Counted from the first letter of the stretch, positions 1 through 14,096 are shown. The stretch: 64,000 nt of DNA from Hoplostethus atlanticus (GCA_034670405.1 JAXDDX010000002.1:4165001-4229000); one strand, 5' to 3'. A program made the numbers and translations. The notes: generated by a model from the letters alone, not told the origin.

Positions 1-141
1 GAGAGACAGGGAATGTGTGGGCTCTCACCAGAATGAAATCACAGTCTCACTGTGTGTATATATAATTTATAGATTAAACCTCACTCCCCCACATTTCCCC
101 ACCACAACGTAGAATGTAGCTGTTTGTAAAGTGGTGTGTTC

Positions 142-144
<3 letters not shown>

Positions 145-174
<30 letters not shown>
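145..174. repeat. (GT)n microsatellite
   Basis: Uninterrupted GT dinucleotide run of about 15 units. Confidence 0.95.
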
Positions 175-175
<1 letters not shown>

Positions 176-2936
176 ACAGAAAGCACATTTTGACCAGCTC
201 AATTCCCATGAGAACCCAGGACTTTGCCAGACTTGATTGCATCACTCTGAATAATCCTGCATCAGCTTCCCGCACCACCATCACACCAGGATGGACAAAA
301 GGTCAGACTTCCTATGTTGGACTCTCCAATGCTGACATTTGGAATTCATGACGAAAGTTGGGGAGGAAAAATTCTCATCTTCTACTGATCTACTTTTCTT
401 TCCAGTTTCTCATTCCCCTGGCATTATCCAATCATGGCCGACTACGCACCACTCCACTTTATTTCACCTCTCCGTCCCAACATCCCCCCCAGTCATATTA
501 ATACCCACCCGCTTACTTTCTACTTTTATCAAATACAGCCCCGTGGATGTGATTAAGCACAACCTTGATCGACATTGGAGGGCTGACTTCACTTTTCTGC
601 GTCAGAGCCAAACATATGGCACAAGCACTCCAATTTTCTATACCCTACATCAAGCTCTTCTCGCGATTATTTTCTCCCTAATATGAGAACCCTGAACTAG
701 TGAATTGGCAGGGATTTCCTTCAACCCCTGTCTGCAGTGGAAATTGCCTGCGAGGTCTCCCATAGTGCAAGTGGCAACTTAGCATGAGAGAAAGGGAAGC
801 GATGACAAGCGGACATCTTTAAGTAATAAACCAGGAATGCGAGTCACTGCGTCATGTTTTAGCTGAGTGAAAGCTTTAACAGTTTTCCCATCAATCCCAC
901 ATTGCTGCCCCCCCCTACCCCCCTTTGCTCTATGAATTCATCTTTTAATCTACATTACACCCTAAACATAAAAGATTCTTATGACCTAGGATAGCCTGTC
1001 ACATTTTGATTACATCTTCAGGTAAGCATAGAAGACACACAGAGAGAGGGCCTTGCAAAGACAAGTAGCAGTATCAGGATGGGCAAACTTCAATACATCA
1101 ATAACTCAAGTCAAAGTATCCCCTAAGAACACCTGCTATAAACAGACAAACTTCCTTGTTTATGTGCCAGTACTTCTCTGAAAACAGATGATATGATATG
1201 ATATGATGTGTACAGTTGGGTTATATTCCACAACAAAACTGTTGTGTGGTCCGATAGTCCGCCAAAAGGCACAACAGTAAAGTGAGCAAAGAAGGTCATT
1301 TCCCACTTGGGAATGCTAAAAATGAACGCGCCCGTGGTACTGTAAGGCGCTTCGGATAAATGCGTCCACTAAATGACCTAGATTTCCTGTGAAGGGTCAA
1401 CCTCATGTTAAATTATTGTGCCAAAACATGGGTCCTCCACCCAGCCATTCAACTTATACACAATGTTCACCCGACCACAAATACTGTAGTTCCTCTCTTT
1501 GTGTCCCGTTTTCTTTCTTTTCACTACAAACCTACATTATTTTTCATTTTCCATTCTCTCTATCCATCTCCCTCTCACCGCCTTTTTGTAACCCGTCTCT
1601 CTCAGCATCACCTTCCTCTCCTTCTCTGCATCCTCTCGTCCTACCTCTCTCTTTTAATCTCTGACTCTGAGGAGGATTTTCTGTTTTCTTTGATCTTGAC
1701 CACTTCGCTGCTGCCAGCCAATGACGGACCTCGTTTTCTGTTCCCGGGCCAATCAATCTCCTCTGTTTTGAGGTCAGATAAGGTCACAGGTTTACAGCTT
1801 TACAGGCATACTAAACGCAACATCCCTATAGAGGAGATGGGTGCCCTGCACATTGATTAAACATGGCAGTCAATTAGGTGGCCTCGCCTAGCGACCTAGC
1901 TTGGCAAACAGGCCATATATATCGTGGAGAATAACATGTAAAATGTCATTCTTCACTGTGTGTGTGTGTGAGAGAGAGAGACAGGGGTGGGGTGAGGGGT
2001 ACTGGAGGGAGTCAGCAGAGATGAAAACCATCCAAACTGCTTGGCAATCTCTACCAGCGCCCCTGTCAGCATAGTTAATTTTCCAGCTGTAACAAACATT
2101 AGGATTAGGATTAGGATTCATTCCAGGAAACACAAGCGATGCTATTGTAGAGGCCTGTTGGGTGTAAAGAGCATCCATATGCACACACACACAAATATTA
2201 AGCATAAATTATTCAATCTCCGCATAACAAACCCATCCATCTGGACGTAACAAGTCATTTCCTGCCCTGTCTGAGTGTCTTTGGACGTCTCTGTTGTCTG
2301 GGCCTTTAGAAAATATGACCCCATTCGATGCAAATGAGCTCAAATTCTATGTTGCGCCGGTGGCAGGCGGCGATATCAGCTTACTGAAGGGGAAACACTG
2401 ACCTGGACATTCCATCCCTGGTAGAAACCTGGCAGCACTGAACAGAATAGGTCTGGGTGGAAACATGCAAAAAGTATAGTAAATGTTATAAAAGAGAGAT
2501 TTCCAATAATGCTAATAGGCTAGGATCAGGATGAAGCTGGCCAGTGACTGGAGGTGCTTGTTTAACAAAATTGGGCTATTAAAAGTATGAATATGGTCGT
2601 AAATGTCTTACATAAACCCTCTTGTCCTCGCTCCCTCGTTTATTTTCCTCTCTATCAAACAGTTCTGTCTCCCGCCTCTTTCTCTCTCTCTCTCTCACGG
2701 TCTACCACTTTCCCTCTCACTTACACATCAGCAGAAATATGCACTGCAGTGTGAGCACGTTGCGCACAGGAACTTGTCGGTCTAATTTGTTCCATTCGGG
2801 CAGTGTGGTCGCCGCCCTTTATTTATGTTTCTGCTTAGCAGCTCTGACATCATCAAGGCATGTCGAGTGAAGCAAAAATAATGTCAGCGAGGGAACGACA
2901 TCCGCCTGGCGCGACACCAGGGGGTTACTGGCATCC

Positions 2937-2942
<6 letters not shown>

Positions 2943-2971
<29 letters not shown>
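2943..2971. repeat. (GT)n microsatellite
   Basis: GT run of about 14 units, followed by a degenerate GTGTTTGTGCGC-type tail to about 3009. Confidence 0.95.
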
Positions 2972-2974
<3 letters not shown>

Positions 2975-4038
2975 TGCACGCGTGTGTTTGTGCGCGCGTG
3001 TGTTTGTGCCCAAAGAGGGTTCCGCTGTGACCTCTCTCTAGTATTGTCCTCATGCTCAGTTCAACTGACTTGGGCACCACATCCACACATTCAAAAACAT
3101 TCCTACTTCACCGTGACTTTATATTTATAAAGTGTTTACAAGTAAAACAATTCAAGCCATTAACCAGTTTTTATATCTCAGACATATTCACTGTGGTTTG
3201 ATCCACCGCTCTTATTTTGTCACTGAGTATTGCAGTGAATTCTACCGTGGGTGGCCAGACTAAACCACATCCTGAGTATCTGTACAGTACTGGTGTCAAA
3301 CCAACATCTGCAGGTGAATGTGACGTGAGAGTGCTGGCAGGGAGGAACAGTGAGATGATCTGTTCTTCTACACACCTACACCTTGTATAAATTGATAAAG
3401 ACTCAGTTTTATTTCTGTCACTGCTCATTCCCTCCCGTTCCGGCTCAAAATGTCACCCTTGTTCACATACATCTGACTACGCCTTTCTGAATATCCCACT
3501 CCAGTTCATTCTCACGTCAGCTACATTGTCTGATTTGTTAAATATCAGCCTTGCCGTTGAGTCATAGCATGGTGGTCAGCTTATTGCCAACAAAGTGAAG
3601 CAAATAAGCAGCAATGGCTGCAGTCTAGGATGCAAATGCTATTGTTTACTGAGGTCGCTCTCTTCCTTCTCTCTCACAATGTCTGATTGTTTAATCCTTG
3701 GAAAGTATTTGCATGAGGCCTGCAGGTACGGGTGCTGTTCGTATGGAGATGTGGTCTGTGTTCGGCGTATGCAAAAGCAGCGAGGTGAATGATGAGCAGA
3801 TAATCAAGCAAACAAGTAAATTTGAATTGGTACTCTCTCAAAACATCCTCTTCCTGTTTCTGAAGGCCCTGTGTAGTAACTCTCAACAGCAAACGTTATT
3901 TTCTTTTTACCCTGAGAAACAACCACGAGACATAGCAGATTTCTATCTCGCTTGCGCAACAAAGATTGGAGGGAGTCGCCTAGAAATACTAAACACCTTT
4001 TCCAGCTTGTGCTCTTTATGGGTTGTGCAGTAGGTTGG

Positions 4039-4067
4039 GTGTGTGTGTGTGTGTGTGTGTGTGTGTA
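4039..4067. repeat. (GT)n microsatellite
   Basis: GT run of about 14 units, some 30 bases before a hAT-like MITE candidate. Confidence 0.95.
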
Positions 4068-4093
4068 GGTGCTTATCTTACTATCCTTGTGAG

Positions 4094-4330
4094 CAGTGAT
4101 GTAGTGGCCAATAAAAAGGTGGATAAACTATATATCCTCCAGTTGGTGATCATAACAAGACAAACAATATTCACAAAAAACTGATATTTTCATAAAAGCA
4201 TCAATTTAGTTTATTTAGTTTACAGCAGTTTAATGCTACTTGCTGTGATGTATACTTTAAATTTACTTCAAAAACATTTATATCAGCCTAAAAAGGTGGG
4301 TAGTTCATTTGGGTTTATCCTCTACTACAC
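4094..4330. mobile_element. Candidate hAT-type MITE
   Basis: The left end starts CAGTGATGTAGTGG. The right end reads CCTCTACTACAC, roughly its inverse, and both ends hold an AAAAAGGTGG-GATAAAC-like block in opposite orientation. This resembles the common fish hAT MITEs with CAGTGGTGTAGT ends. I could not define an 8-bp target duplication, so the borders are approximate. Confidence 0.35.
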
Positions 4331-4448
4331 AAGTTACTGAATATATCCTCACTGTCATCCACATTTTGAAAAGGCGACATTTTAGGGTTGGGACTTTTTA
4401 GGTTTAGTGTTAGAATCAAAGTAAGGTTAAGCAACTTTTACAAAACAG

Positions 4449-4487
<39 letters not shown>
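4449..4487. repeat. (GT)n microsatellite
   Basis: GT run of about 19 units, one of the longest in the window. Confidence 0.95.
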
Positions 4488-4488
<1 letters not shown>

Positions 4489-5447
4489 TCTTTGTGCCAC
4501 AGGAAGCCGAGGGAAACACTGCCAGACCTGAGCAGACGGAGGACTATAGGAGGAAGACGCTCTTTGTTGCCCTGTTCCACGATGATGTCATGCTAGCCCC
4601 TCTGTCCAGCAGCCTCTCTACCATCCTGAACTAGGCTCCGTGTCCATGTATTTCTCATTATCACAATAATAACGGGACGGTCCAGCTGTAACATCTGCTT
4701 ATGTGCTCAAAGCAAACATCACTGACGTACAGCCCCTACCTGGCAACACTGGCCTATTCTTTTGGCTGCTGCAGGGTCACATGTTAAACCACTTAATGGG
4801 GGTCATAAACTCAAAATCAGTCATAGACAGTAAAAGAAAGATCTTATCAACAGTATCGATGCTAGCGCACAGCTGCATACCAAACAATGTGGTGCGCTGA
4901 CAACGACATCTCTGTGTTGGCGTTTTATTATATTGTTGACACCAAGGTTGGGGTCAATGCACTACACATTCAGTCAATGCAAAATGTGAAGTGTAACTGC
5001 TGTTCAGTAGTTAACGATCTAGCATCCCTTTCAGTTATTTCCTTCAAGACATGATATAAGAACCTTTACTTTTACACTTTTGGTAGAATTTAAAGTGAAT
5101 TGACCTCAACCCGTACTAACAATGTAGCTACATTTCACATGAAGATGCTCCTCTGTTGAAGATGGATTTTTAAAAGAAAACATATCACCACAGAGTGAGA
5201 GTGTGTGACACGTCGCCCATAGCTACCTTTGCACAAAGGATTTGAAAAAATGACACAAATGCGACTAGTTTCCTCTCTTTCTGCGCATCGTGTCCCCTTG
5301 CAAATACTGTTGTTATAAATAGCAGCTGTGCCCGAGGGCAGGAGCTGTGTGTTAATTCAAACTGAGGTGGTCAAACCGGTCCGTGACCTCAGAGCCAATG
5401 AGCTGTGACAGTTGTCTCTATAGAGTAACTGTGTGTGTGTGTGTCTG

Positions 5448-5485
5448 TGTGAGTGAGTGAGTGAGTGAGTGAGTGAGTGAGTGAG
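5448..5485. repeat. (GTGA)n microsatellite
   Basis: Tetranucleotide GTGA/GAGT run of about nine units, directly after a short GT run. Confidence 0.95.
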
Positions 5486-6989
5486 CGAGTTGGCGGTTAA
5501 GAGACGGACAGAAAGAGAGTGAAAACTTGACACATGCACATTAGCGTGCATTCAAGGACAGAAATCTTACACAGGAGACTGAATGTAGGGTACATTTCCT
5601 GTGTGGGAGGAGTCAGGTGCCACACAAGCTTCCTGTTCTATAAATATACCAAATATGGAATGTGAAAAAAAACACGCTCGCATTCAATAGGCTGAAATTA
5701 CATAACGCACCAGGCAGTCCGATCAAAGCACCGCACAAGCGAGGGCACACCGAGTGATCCATGGTGTTTGCTCATCCATAAAGATCCAGAAGGGCAGAGC
5801 ATAGTCCACATGAAACTAGCCTTAATAGGAAGTTGTCCCCACTAACCGCTGACACGGTGTTAGTTTGTTTGTTCACCTCAATAAATGTTTTGATAGCATC
5901 AGCGTTATGGTAATTGAATCCTCACTCTCTGTAAGGGACGGTTTCATTCCTCCTACCACACAGAGACAGTCCAGGTTAGTCCAGCAAGGTGGAGCCAGGG
6001 ATGAAAAAATAAAAGTTATCAAACTCATGGAATGCACACACTATGTGGATAGGTACAAATACAGCACAGAAACTCATCCCGGATATAGGGTTAAAGTGAT
6101 TACATTGCCCCTCTCAGGCTGTCCCTTTCCTCTCCAGCTGTTCTCCATTTCCTTCTTTCTCTCACACTCACAGACACACACCGACACACACACACACCCC
6201 TCCTCTTCATGGAGGTGTTTGTTCCACGCCTTGCTCCTATGTTGACATTCCCTGTTCTTTTGTCCTCTGTCTTTTGTTATGGCAACATCCTCAAAAAAAT
6301 AAATAGTACAGGACACTATCTGCCTGATGCTCTTCTTCTCTTGTCTCTATACAGCCAAAGCCTCAACAGGGTAGGACAGCCTTTGAGAATGCGGTTTTGT
6401 GTGTGTGTGTTTGCATCAGGGTTCAACGTTTTTTCAGAGGGCATTTTTGTCCCCTTTGATCTGATTTTAAGGGCAGTTTTCAGGGGCAATTTTGTTGATC
6501 TATGAAATAATACATTTGCATTGCGAACGGGGCACCCACGGGGGACAGTCGCATTCACACGTTTGACAACTCAACAAAAAATGTGAACAGGGTGAAATGC
6601 AATAAAGGGTACTCCTGACTAAAGGAGGAGGTATTTTCTGTCCCCTCGTTTTTAATTTCACGGGCAATTTATGACCTTTCAAGGACAGTTTCGACCCCAG
6701 GCCCTGTTAACTGGTGACCCTGTTGTGTATGTGTGCTTGCGCGTGTGGGAAGTGAGTTGAAAAAGCCTGTAGTCGAGCCTGCAGCCCCTCGTACAGCAGA
6801 TGACATTAGGGAGTAAGCTACAGCGGATACAGTATTGATTATTCCCCAATTAATGAACATCAAATATTCATTGGATTTGTTCCACCAAAGAGCAGCAACA
6901 CAGAGCACAGGGAACACGTTTCAGGCCATGGAGTATCAAGACACGAACCGCAGCATGAGGAATCAACTGTCTGTCTTAAAGAAAAAAAG

Positions 6990-7730
6990 CCACCCTCAGG
7001 TAGTCTTACACCACCACATAACAGTTTAAGAGGATGTTATCTGGAGTAAGTTATCATCAATCTGTGATGCTCAGTGCATTCCAGGAGCTATTTAGTGATG
7101 AAGTGTTGTGATTCACTTTCTCGGTATACCCGCTTTCCCTCAACCTGCCTGCCGACTTCCCGACAACCCCCAGAGAACAGGCGTGAACTTGTTGCATTCA
7201 GCTGTGGGTTATACGTGTAGGTGGAGAGAGCAATAACGAAAGTCACAGCATAATAAGAGCAGGAGAGCGAGAGTTTTTCCAGTTGCGGAAGTGAGTCGTG
7301 CTCCTATTGAAAACTCAACATGTCTTGTGGCTGCATTGCATTCCGGTCTACTGTTGGTGAAGAAAGTGGTGTCTCTTCCTCTTCTACGATGGATTTGGGG
7401 GGCCAAGAGTCTGCAGGTTTTCCTTCCAAGCAATCACTACACCAAGTGATTTCCTTCATTAGCTCCCCCTCTCTGGTTGAAGAGGCTAATCAGTGAAATC
7501 AGCTAGCTGAAGTGTTTGATTGGAAGGAGAAGCTGCAGACTCTTGGCCCTCCGTGGCACACGGTTGGACACCACTGCTCTAGATAGATAGTGACGTCGTC
7601 TACATTTGGCCAGTTATCCATGGGAATAATAAAAATACACCGCCAAGAAATGCACGATACATCATCAATAGCTGTATATAGCAATAGTGCTGAAGTGTTT
7701 TACGGTGGATTTTTCCTTTAAAGTGATATC
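6990..7730 (+). repeat. Interspersed repeat, copy A
   Basis: This stretch matches 50,405-51,140 in the same orientation. Shared landmarks include GTGCATTCCAG, a CCCCCAGAGAA block, GTAGGTGGAGAGAG, GTGGCTGCATTGCAT, CTTCTACGATGGATTT and AAAATACACCGCCAA. The match is patchy, which suggests an old family. Copy A is interrupted by a foldback element at about 7397-7576. No coding capacity is visible, so the family is unassigned. Confidence 0.6.
7397..7576. mobile_element. Foldback MITE inside interspersed repeat A
   Basis: Two arms of about 65 bp are inverse copies of each other. The left arm begins GGGCCAAGAGTCTGCAG and the right arm ends CTGCAGACTCTTGGCCC. The right side ends GGTTGGACACCACTG, a typical fish hAT-type terminus. 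The matching left terminus is not visible. The related repeat at 50.4 kb lacks this segment, which supports insertion. Confidence 0.55.
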
Positions 7731-10700
7731 TGACTTTGGTGGCATGTACAAGTCCATGCACCATTTTCATCCCATCTCTAAAAATTGTACTTCTAAAATA
7801 TTTACACACAAGGAAAATTAGACCCAGGTGATATAAGTTCATTCTGGGTTGCGGATCTAACTTCCCAAGTAATAATTCTATCTGTTTGTAATCAATGATA
7901 CTGAGAATAAGTGTAAAAACCCTGACTAGTAGTGACAGCTGATGCGACAGGTTGACTGCTCCTGAACATGTACGGAGACGCGCATGCAAGAAACGCGTTA
8001 ACAATTGCGTTAACAATCAAAGCGAATCAGCTGTGAGAATATGGTCAAATATGAGGTGGAGAAGAGTGGGTCACGGAGAGCCCTGCAGCTATTTGTGATA
8101 GACTTTCTTCCCTAATCCTCTCCGTCTCCAGGCAAACAAACTGAAATACCCGGTGAGAAAACGACGATGTATTTTACTCTCCCCTCCATTAATGCTCTCC
8201 AGTTGTCTACGCAATAAAACTCAACAGCATTATGTCATGGCTCAGTCCTTTCAGCGGAGTCCTGAGGGAGGAACACTCCAGGCAGTGTTTGTGTGTGTGA
8301 AAGCGTGTGAAAGAGAGAGATTGAAAGAGACTAGAGAGACAGAAAGTCTACTGTACATTGTCTTAGAGTGCACAGTGCTTGTAACTGACAGGTGAAGGAT
8401 CAGATAGGACTGCAATGGCGGCAGCAAATTGTCTGTGTGTGTGTGTTGGTGATGATGAGTGGCGGCCGTTCAGTTCAGCTGTAAATCTGAATGAGCTTTA
8501 GCCTCCACATCTTTCGGGGCAAACGGTTCATCTTTGTATCATCTGCAGCTCCCCTGGCTTGTCGAGACTTGCTTTGGCATCATACAATGAAGCAACAACC
8601 CCCACACCCCCCACCCCTACCACCAACCACTGCAACAAAAGCTCACAGACACTGTGCATGAGAGCCCACACAAACGGCCTCCAGTGTACAGAGAAATACT
8701 TTATGTTCTGTTATCTTATACATAGCTCACTGCAACCTCAGATAGTTGGCCTGTGGCGTTTTCTCTAATCAAAATGTCCTTTAGGAATCCAGTGGGAAGC
8801 AAGAAAATCATGGGATCGGTTCCAAATATAACAGAATCCAATCAGGAGTCTGACAGTCCCATCCAAAAGGAACCTAAATGACTGGATCATATTTAGGAAA
8901 TAATCATTTAAGATGTTATCGTTGGATTCTCCCAATTACTGTTTGTTTCTGTACACTATAACAAAATGTTGCCCTCATGTAAGATAAAATGGATTTTTAC
9001 TAATATGCGATCAAATGATTCTTTTGAGAGACTTGTTGTGAGAGTTATGACTCATCTAAATCACATATAACGGCTAGGATAAGATGAGATACTTTATTAT
9101 ATAATAATAATAATATGGAATACACAGAGAAGCCTCTTTTAAATGAACTCCACCTTGGAAAACAGCTAATTACCGTAATGCTCAGGGTGAAACAAAGAAC
9201 AACCGTCATGTTCCCGTCATTTATCACCCTAGTTCCACTACCTGAAAATAATTTATGACCTCTAATCTGTATGAAACCTTTCCTGCTGTTTCACTTTACC
9301 TACACGCCAATCACACATTCAAATAGTCACGTTGGTGTCCACGGTGTTAATGCAGTTATGCAAAAAGCCTACTGTACTGAATTTCAGACCGGATGGTGAT
9401 GATGAAATACTTGAATCAATGTGTAAATGCAACATCCAAAACACAACATGAATCAGGGATGCTAAGCCACCGAGCAGCGGAGTGGAATTCAGCCTCAATG
9501 CCCGAACCCCCGGCTCTGTTACTTCTTGTCTGCAATTCAAGACAGGCATCTGGATTCAGCGACGCGGTTTTCCCCTTACTCTCATTCATTTAGACAGCCG
9601 ATGACGTTCGCTCGCCTGGCTCGGACTCTACGACTGCTGCCAGCGAGAGTTGTGAATGGGGAAGCAGGCAGAGGCAGACACACACATAATAAGCTCAGGG
9701 TCTGCTGCAGGATGTTACTCTCGTCAGAGTGGCTGAGCTCAGGTTACATTGAAACGGAGGAATTCATCTGCCTCCCCTGTGCCAACATGCAAATACATAC
9801 TGTATACACACATACACACACCCACACACACACACTCACTCCACAGCAGCTGAGAAGGAAGTCGTTTAAGGAAACACTTCCTAGAAAATGACGCTAAAGT
9901 GAAGCCTCCAATGCTGCTGAGAAAGAGACACTTCTGCTCCTAATGTTACATAACAGCCGTTTAGTATAGACAGCCCTGCTCACCACTGGTATTACAACTG
10001 CTCCCACAGTCTAGCTCTGCACTACCTATGGAAATGACATTTAAAAGGCACATGTGAAAGATAGCTCCCTATCACATACTGAAACTAAACAGCTTTGCCA
10101 AACATGGGTGTCTTGTGACTGACACAAAAAAACAAGTACATAGTAGAGCTTTTAAGACTTTCAACCAGCACATCAGAATTTGCTGCTGCTCTGCCATGGT
10201 TAATGGAAGCTGTCAGATGATACTCAGGTGATCACGCTCTAGATTGGGTGTTTCATTTCACCACATACTCATCATCCATATAGTATCTTCCGCAGAGACC
10301 GGAGAGCGACTCCACAGGAAGACGGAGCTCGGATGGCAATAGCCCACTCAGTCTGTTATGTAACAGTCAACTTGATTAAATAGCTTATGGGCTGCATCTA
10401 ACTGATAGTGCATAATGCTGTTTGGCTTTATTAAGAGAGCAGTTAAGGCTATTTAACAAGATGTTGCAATATGGCTGTAATTGTATTCTTCCTGCGGAAG
10501 CAGGCCGGCGGGGATCGACTTGTGCTACTTTTCCACTTTGTGAATAACATGAAACAACGTATTGATCGTAAATCTTCTTTAATCCTAAAGGCCTAACTGT
10601 CCCAGCTGGTCCACAAGGACTGCTTTGTCGTCTCCATGTTCCCTTGGGGTAATCAATGACTATAGAAAGACATGTGCTATGTGTTCACAGAACCTGGACT

Positions 10701-11679
10701 GTAACAAACCGATATTGACAGATTAGTCATCAACGAACAAGAAGAGAGAAAGAACAGTGCATTTTCCAATGGTTGGCACAAGGCCTCTGGCCCGTTCTAC
10801 AGAGGGCGCGGGGATATCAATAGCTTTCATTTCTACGCTTGATTGCCACTTGCACTGTTTTACTGATATGGGAAGTGTGAGGATGCTGGCATAAACAGGC
10901 ACAGATTGCAGTGTAAACTGGTCCTTCCTGTTGTGAGTGTATCCCAGGGAGCATTTGGACAGGGATGCATGCCTCTCAGTTCAGCTCTGGCTCAAGACAC
11001 ACTCATATAAACAAACAGGAATAAACACCCTTTCTTCGCTCCATTCACATTCTCTCCCTGTCACTGGTATGTGACCTCAAATGAACCTCTGTATATACTG
11101 TACTCTGGCATGCATATAGCGATAGGGGAGTTACAGTAACGCACTCTGAACTAACGGAGATTTGTCGTGGGACACAACAAATAAGCTCTCATCACAATCT
11201 GCAACACATTTCAACATGTTCAACGCAACTCCACAGTCTCACACAGCTGTATCGGCGGGGGAAACTCCCATTGATCAAGCTTGAAAGCTATGTAGTAGCT
11301 ATTTGCTTGAAGAAGCATCTCATCCCTTAATATAAAATGCAAAGCCCTGCCTCTCCCCCACATAGTTAGGGGGACTGGATGAGCACCAGTGGAGCAGCTG
11401 GGACAAGCAAGATGTGTCATGGGTCATTAGCTTCTCTTATTAATTCATGAAGCTTAATTCACCCAGCCCATCCTCTCTCTGCTCTCATAAAGTACAGCAG
11501 ACCCCGTCTACTGAGTCTCAACTAGACTAATACATGCTATACTAACCTGGTTGACCTGTTTCGGTTTGGACAGCATGTCAACCCCATGTTTCGCTGTGCT
11601 CCTTTACTATTCCATTAATTATCATGTAACTCCCGATTCCCCTCAATGCAGTTTCTGTCCCTAAGTATGTCATGATTGT

Positions 11680-11719
11680 GAGAAGACTGTGGGGGCTGCC
11701 AGAGGCCCACAGTCTTCTC
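11680..11719. other. Perfect 14-bp hairpin
   Basis: The arms at 11,680-11,693 (GAGAAGACTGTGGG) and 11,706-11,719 (CCCACAGTCTTCTC) are exact reverse complements around a 12-base loop. No gene or clear transposon contains it. It may be a small foldback element remnant. Confidence 0.6.
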
Positions 11720-11925
11720 CTGCGTCACTCTCTGCAATTCCACGGAGACTGGTTGCCACATTACAACATGTGCTGCGCTGCGTAGTGTACGTGTGCATGT
11801 CCGTGCATGTATACGTTTCTCTGGGACATGGGAACGCCGCCTTCTCTGGTCACTGTATCATTTACTCTGAAGGGTTGAAACACAGAGTCCCAGAGAAGTG
11901 TGACGCCGGAGCATTCCTTTGAAAC

Positions 11926-12233
11926 CACTGGTGCCCAAAACGGGGTCCAGGGACCTCCAGGGGGTCTTGAGGAAGTTACACAGGGGTCCCTTGTAAATTG
12001 AGGAATCATTTTAATTCACGAGAAATCATCCCAGCTAGAGAATGTACATGAATGACTACTCTAATCATAGGTTTCAATCTCACCACTATTATCTTCCCAC
12101 GTACAGAGCTTACAGTTATATTATGTTATACTAGTCAGAAACAACAAAAATCTTCACATATGGGGGTTCCTGGGATAAAATCTTATCAAATGGGGGTCTA
12201 TAAGCTTGGTGTGTCTCTATTTGAGAACCCCTG
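11926..12233. mobile_element. hAT-type MITE
   Basis: The left end resembles the fish consensus CAGTGGTTCCCAAACTGGGGTC. The right end reads TTTGAGAACCCCTG, its approximate inverse. Flanking octamers TTTGAAAC and CTTTAAAC look like a decayed 8-bp target duplication. No coding capacity remains. Confidence 0.5.
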
Positions 12234-12617
12234 CTTTAAACACCCGGTATATGACAGTCATGGAGAAATGTTTTCAACCACCGAGAATCCTTAAACAGAC
12301 TGTAAAACAACTGATCATACACCCCGGGCCTTGTGTCAGTGCATCCTATTCATTAGTAAAGAAATCCCAAGGGTAGTCTAAAATATCATCAAATACAGTA
12401 TCATGCACAGCCACTTGTGAAGAAGACAGGGTTGTGATGAGGGCAGAAGGTAGGCCTGTAGGTTAACATCAAACTGTCAATCACTGAATCCATGATGTTC
12501 AAACAGCATCGGGCTCTCTCATACATTTGACTGATAACCTGAATGTGTGCAGGCCCCATCTTAGATTTCAACACCAGTCACGTCTTCAGATCACCGTTCA
12601 AATGCCAACCTACTCGT

Positions 12618-12637
12618 ATATATATATATATATATAT
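12618..12637. repeat. (TA)n microsatellite
   Basis: Short TA run of about ten units. Confidence 0.9.
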
Positions 12638-13233
12638 TCCCTCTTCAGACAGGAGTTCTCCCCTGCTTGAGGATCTGCCTCAGCATGCACAATGTTGCGA
12701 AAGAGCGCATTCATTTGCACAGACAACGCAAGCGGATCTAGGGAGGATGATTTTTTTTCCTTATGTATGGGAAAACACACGTAGGATCTGTCAATCTCGA
12801 TGAGGGTAAAACAATTGGCCTGTGCTTAGGTTAAATGTGATAAACAAACATCATCAAAAGAAGACATGGCCGTCTTCCAATAACATATATTACCTCTAAC
12901 ACTGCATAAGACCATGTGGGCCTTTTTATGTTGCATCTGTATAATTCACCTACTGTATGCTGTAATGGACCATACAGTCGGCAGGCTACCTAGTGGCTCT
13001 GCCGTCATCATGTGCCATTACTCCCACCTTTTTTGCATATTGTGCGCAAAATGTGAAATAGCCAGGCCTACTTTCTATACGCATAGAGGTCCTTTATGTG
13101 AAAACTTACCCTCTCTCGCTTTTAGCAGTACAGTGTTGGCTACTATGTTCTCCAGCTCCATCAAAAAATCCTAAATGAAGAGACTTTCGGTACACAGACG
13201 TCTGCAGTAAGCGTCCTTCAGGTTGCAGAATGG

Positions 13234-13270
<37 letters not shown>

Positions 13271-13280
13271 AATATATATT
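13234..13280. repeat. (TA)n microsatellite
   Basis: Imperfect TA run of about 23 units with two interruptions. Confidence 0.9.
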
Positions 13281-14096
13281 ACTCCTCGTGTGTATCCGAG
13301 CAAATTTCACTCATATCAGAGTCGTTGGGGATAAAACAGGATATCATAGATTTGCTTGCAATGTAAGCTGGGCATGGTTCTTGTTGTGGGCTGGAAGTGC
13401 GGCGCTGCATTTCTACTCCAATCCCCCCAAAACCGTTCCATACGTAATTTGATGCGGAATCTCTCCAATGCAGAATAGATCAATTTAGAGTCTCCAATGT
13501 CACCAAATCAGGTCCTTTACGCATTCTTCACAGCGGAACACTAGCCTACTACCAGCTTTAGATTACAACAGCAGGGGTTGGCTGAGTGCACCAGAGAGGA
13601 CATCAATGCGCCCCCCTCCCCTCTTGGTGCGTAATCAAACTGGGCTGGGCCTCTCTCGGAGCTGCGTCAAGCCAGACAGAGGTAGCCAGGGTGACACCGG
13701 AAATCAAGCCATTTTGCCATAAAAATAAAAGGAGTAATACGTGTCACTAATAAAACAGCCCATGGATGCGACCGGAATTGAGGGGATAAGGCAAACACCA
13801 AATAAAGAGACTCTCCATTAACTTTAAAGTTAAAATTCAGGTTTCTGTCTCTTCCTACTGACGTTGTTAAAACATTCTGCATTCCGACAATTAATACGAC
13901 ATCTTTGTTTTATCCACTGTCACATATAGGCCTATTGTTGTTTATTAGAAGCAATTACATCAACATTGAAATCCACTTGTGGATTGTGGGAGGTGAAAGT
14001 GGTCACTTTAAGCGTGAAGATTCATGGTTCATGTTAACATTTTCACAACATTTACTTGATTTTGCTAAGTAGACACTGATGCCTATAGCTAACTAC

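Noticed and set aside
2098-2118. TTAGGA repeats resembling telomeric TTAGGG
   Set aside because: Only about three units of a variant hexamer; no interstitial telomere array.
4500-4634. Possible terminal exon: an AG acceptor followed by an open frame ending ...PLSSSLSTILN then TAG
   Set aside because: I do not recognise the protein, the frame extends into a GT microsatellite upstream, and no partner exon is visible nearby.
6430-6700. Repeated GGGGCAATTTT and TGTCCCC-like stretches that looked like a MITE
   Set aside because: The similar pieces are direct, short and irregular; no convincing ends or target duplication.
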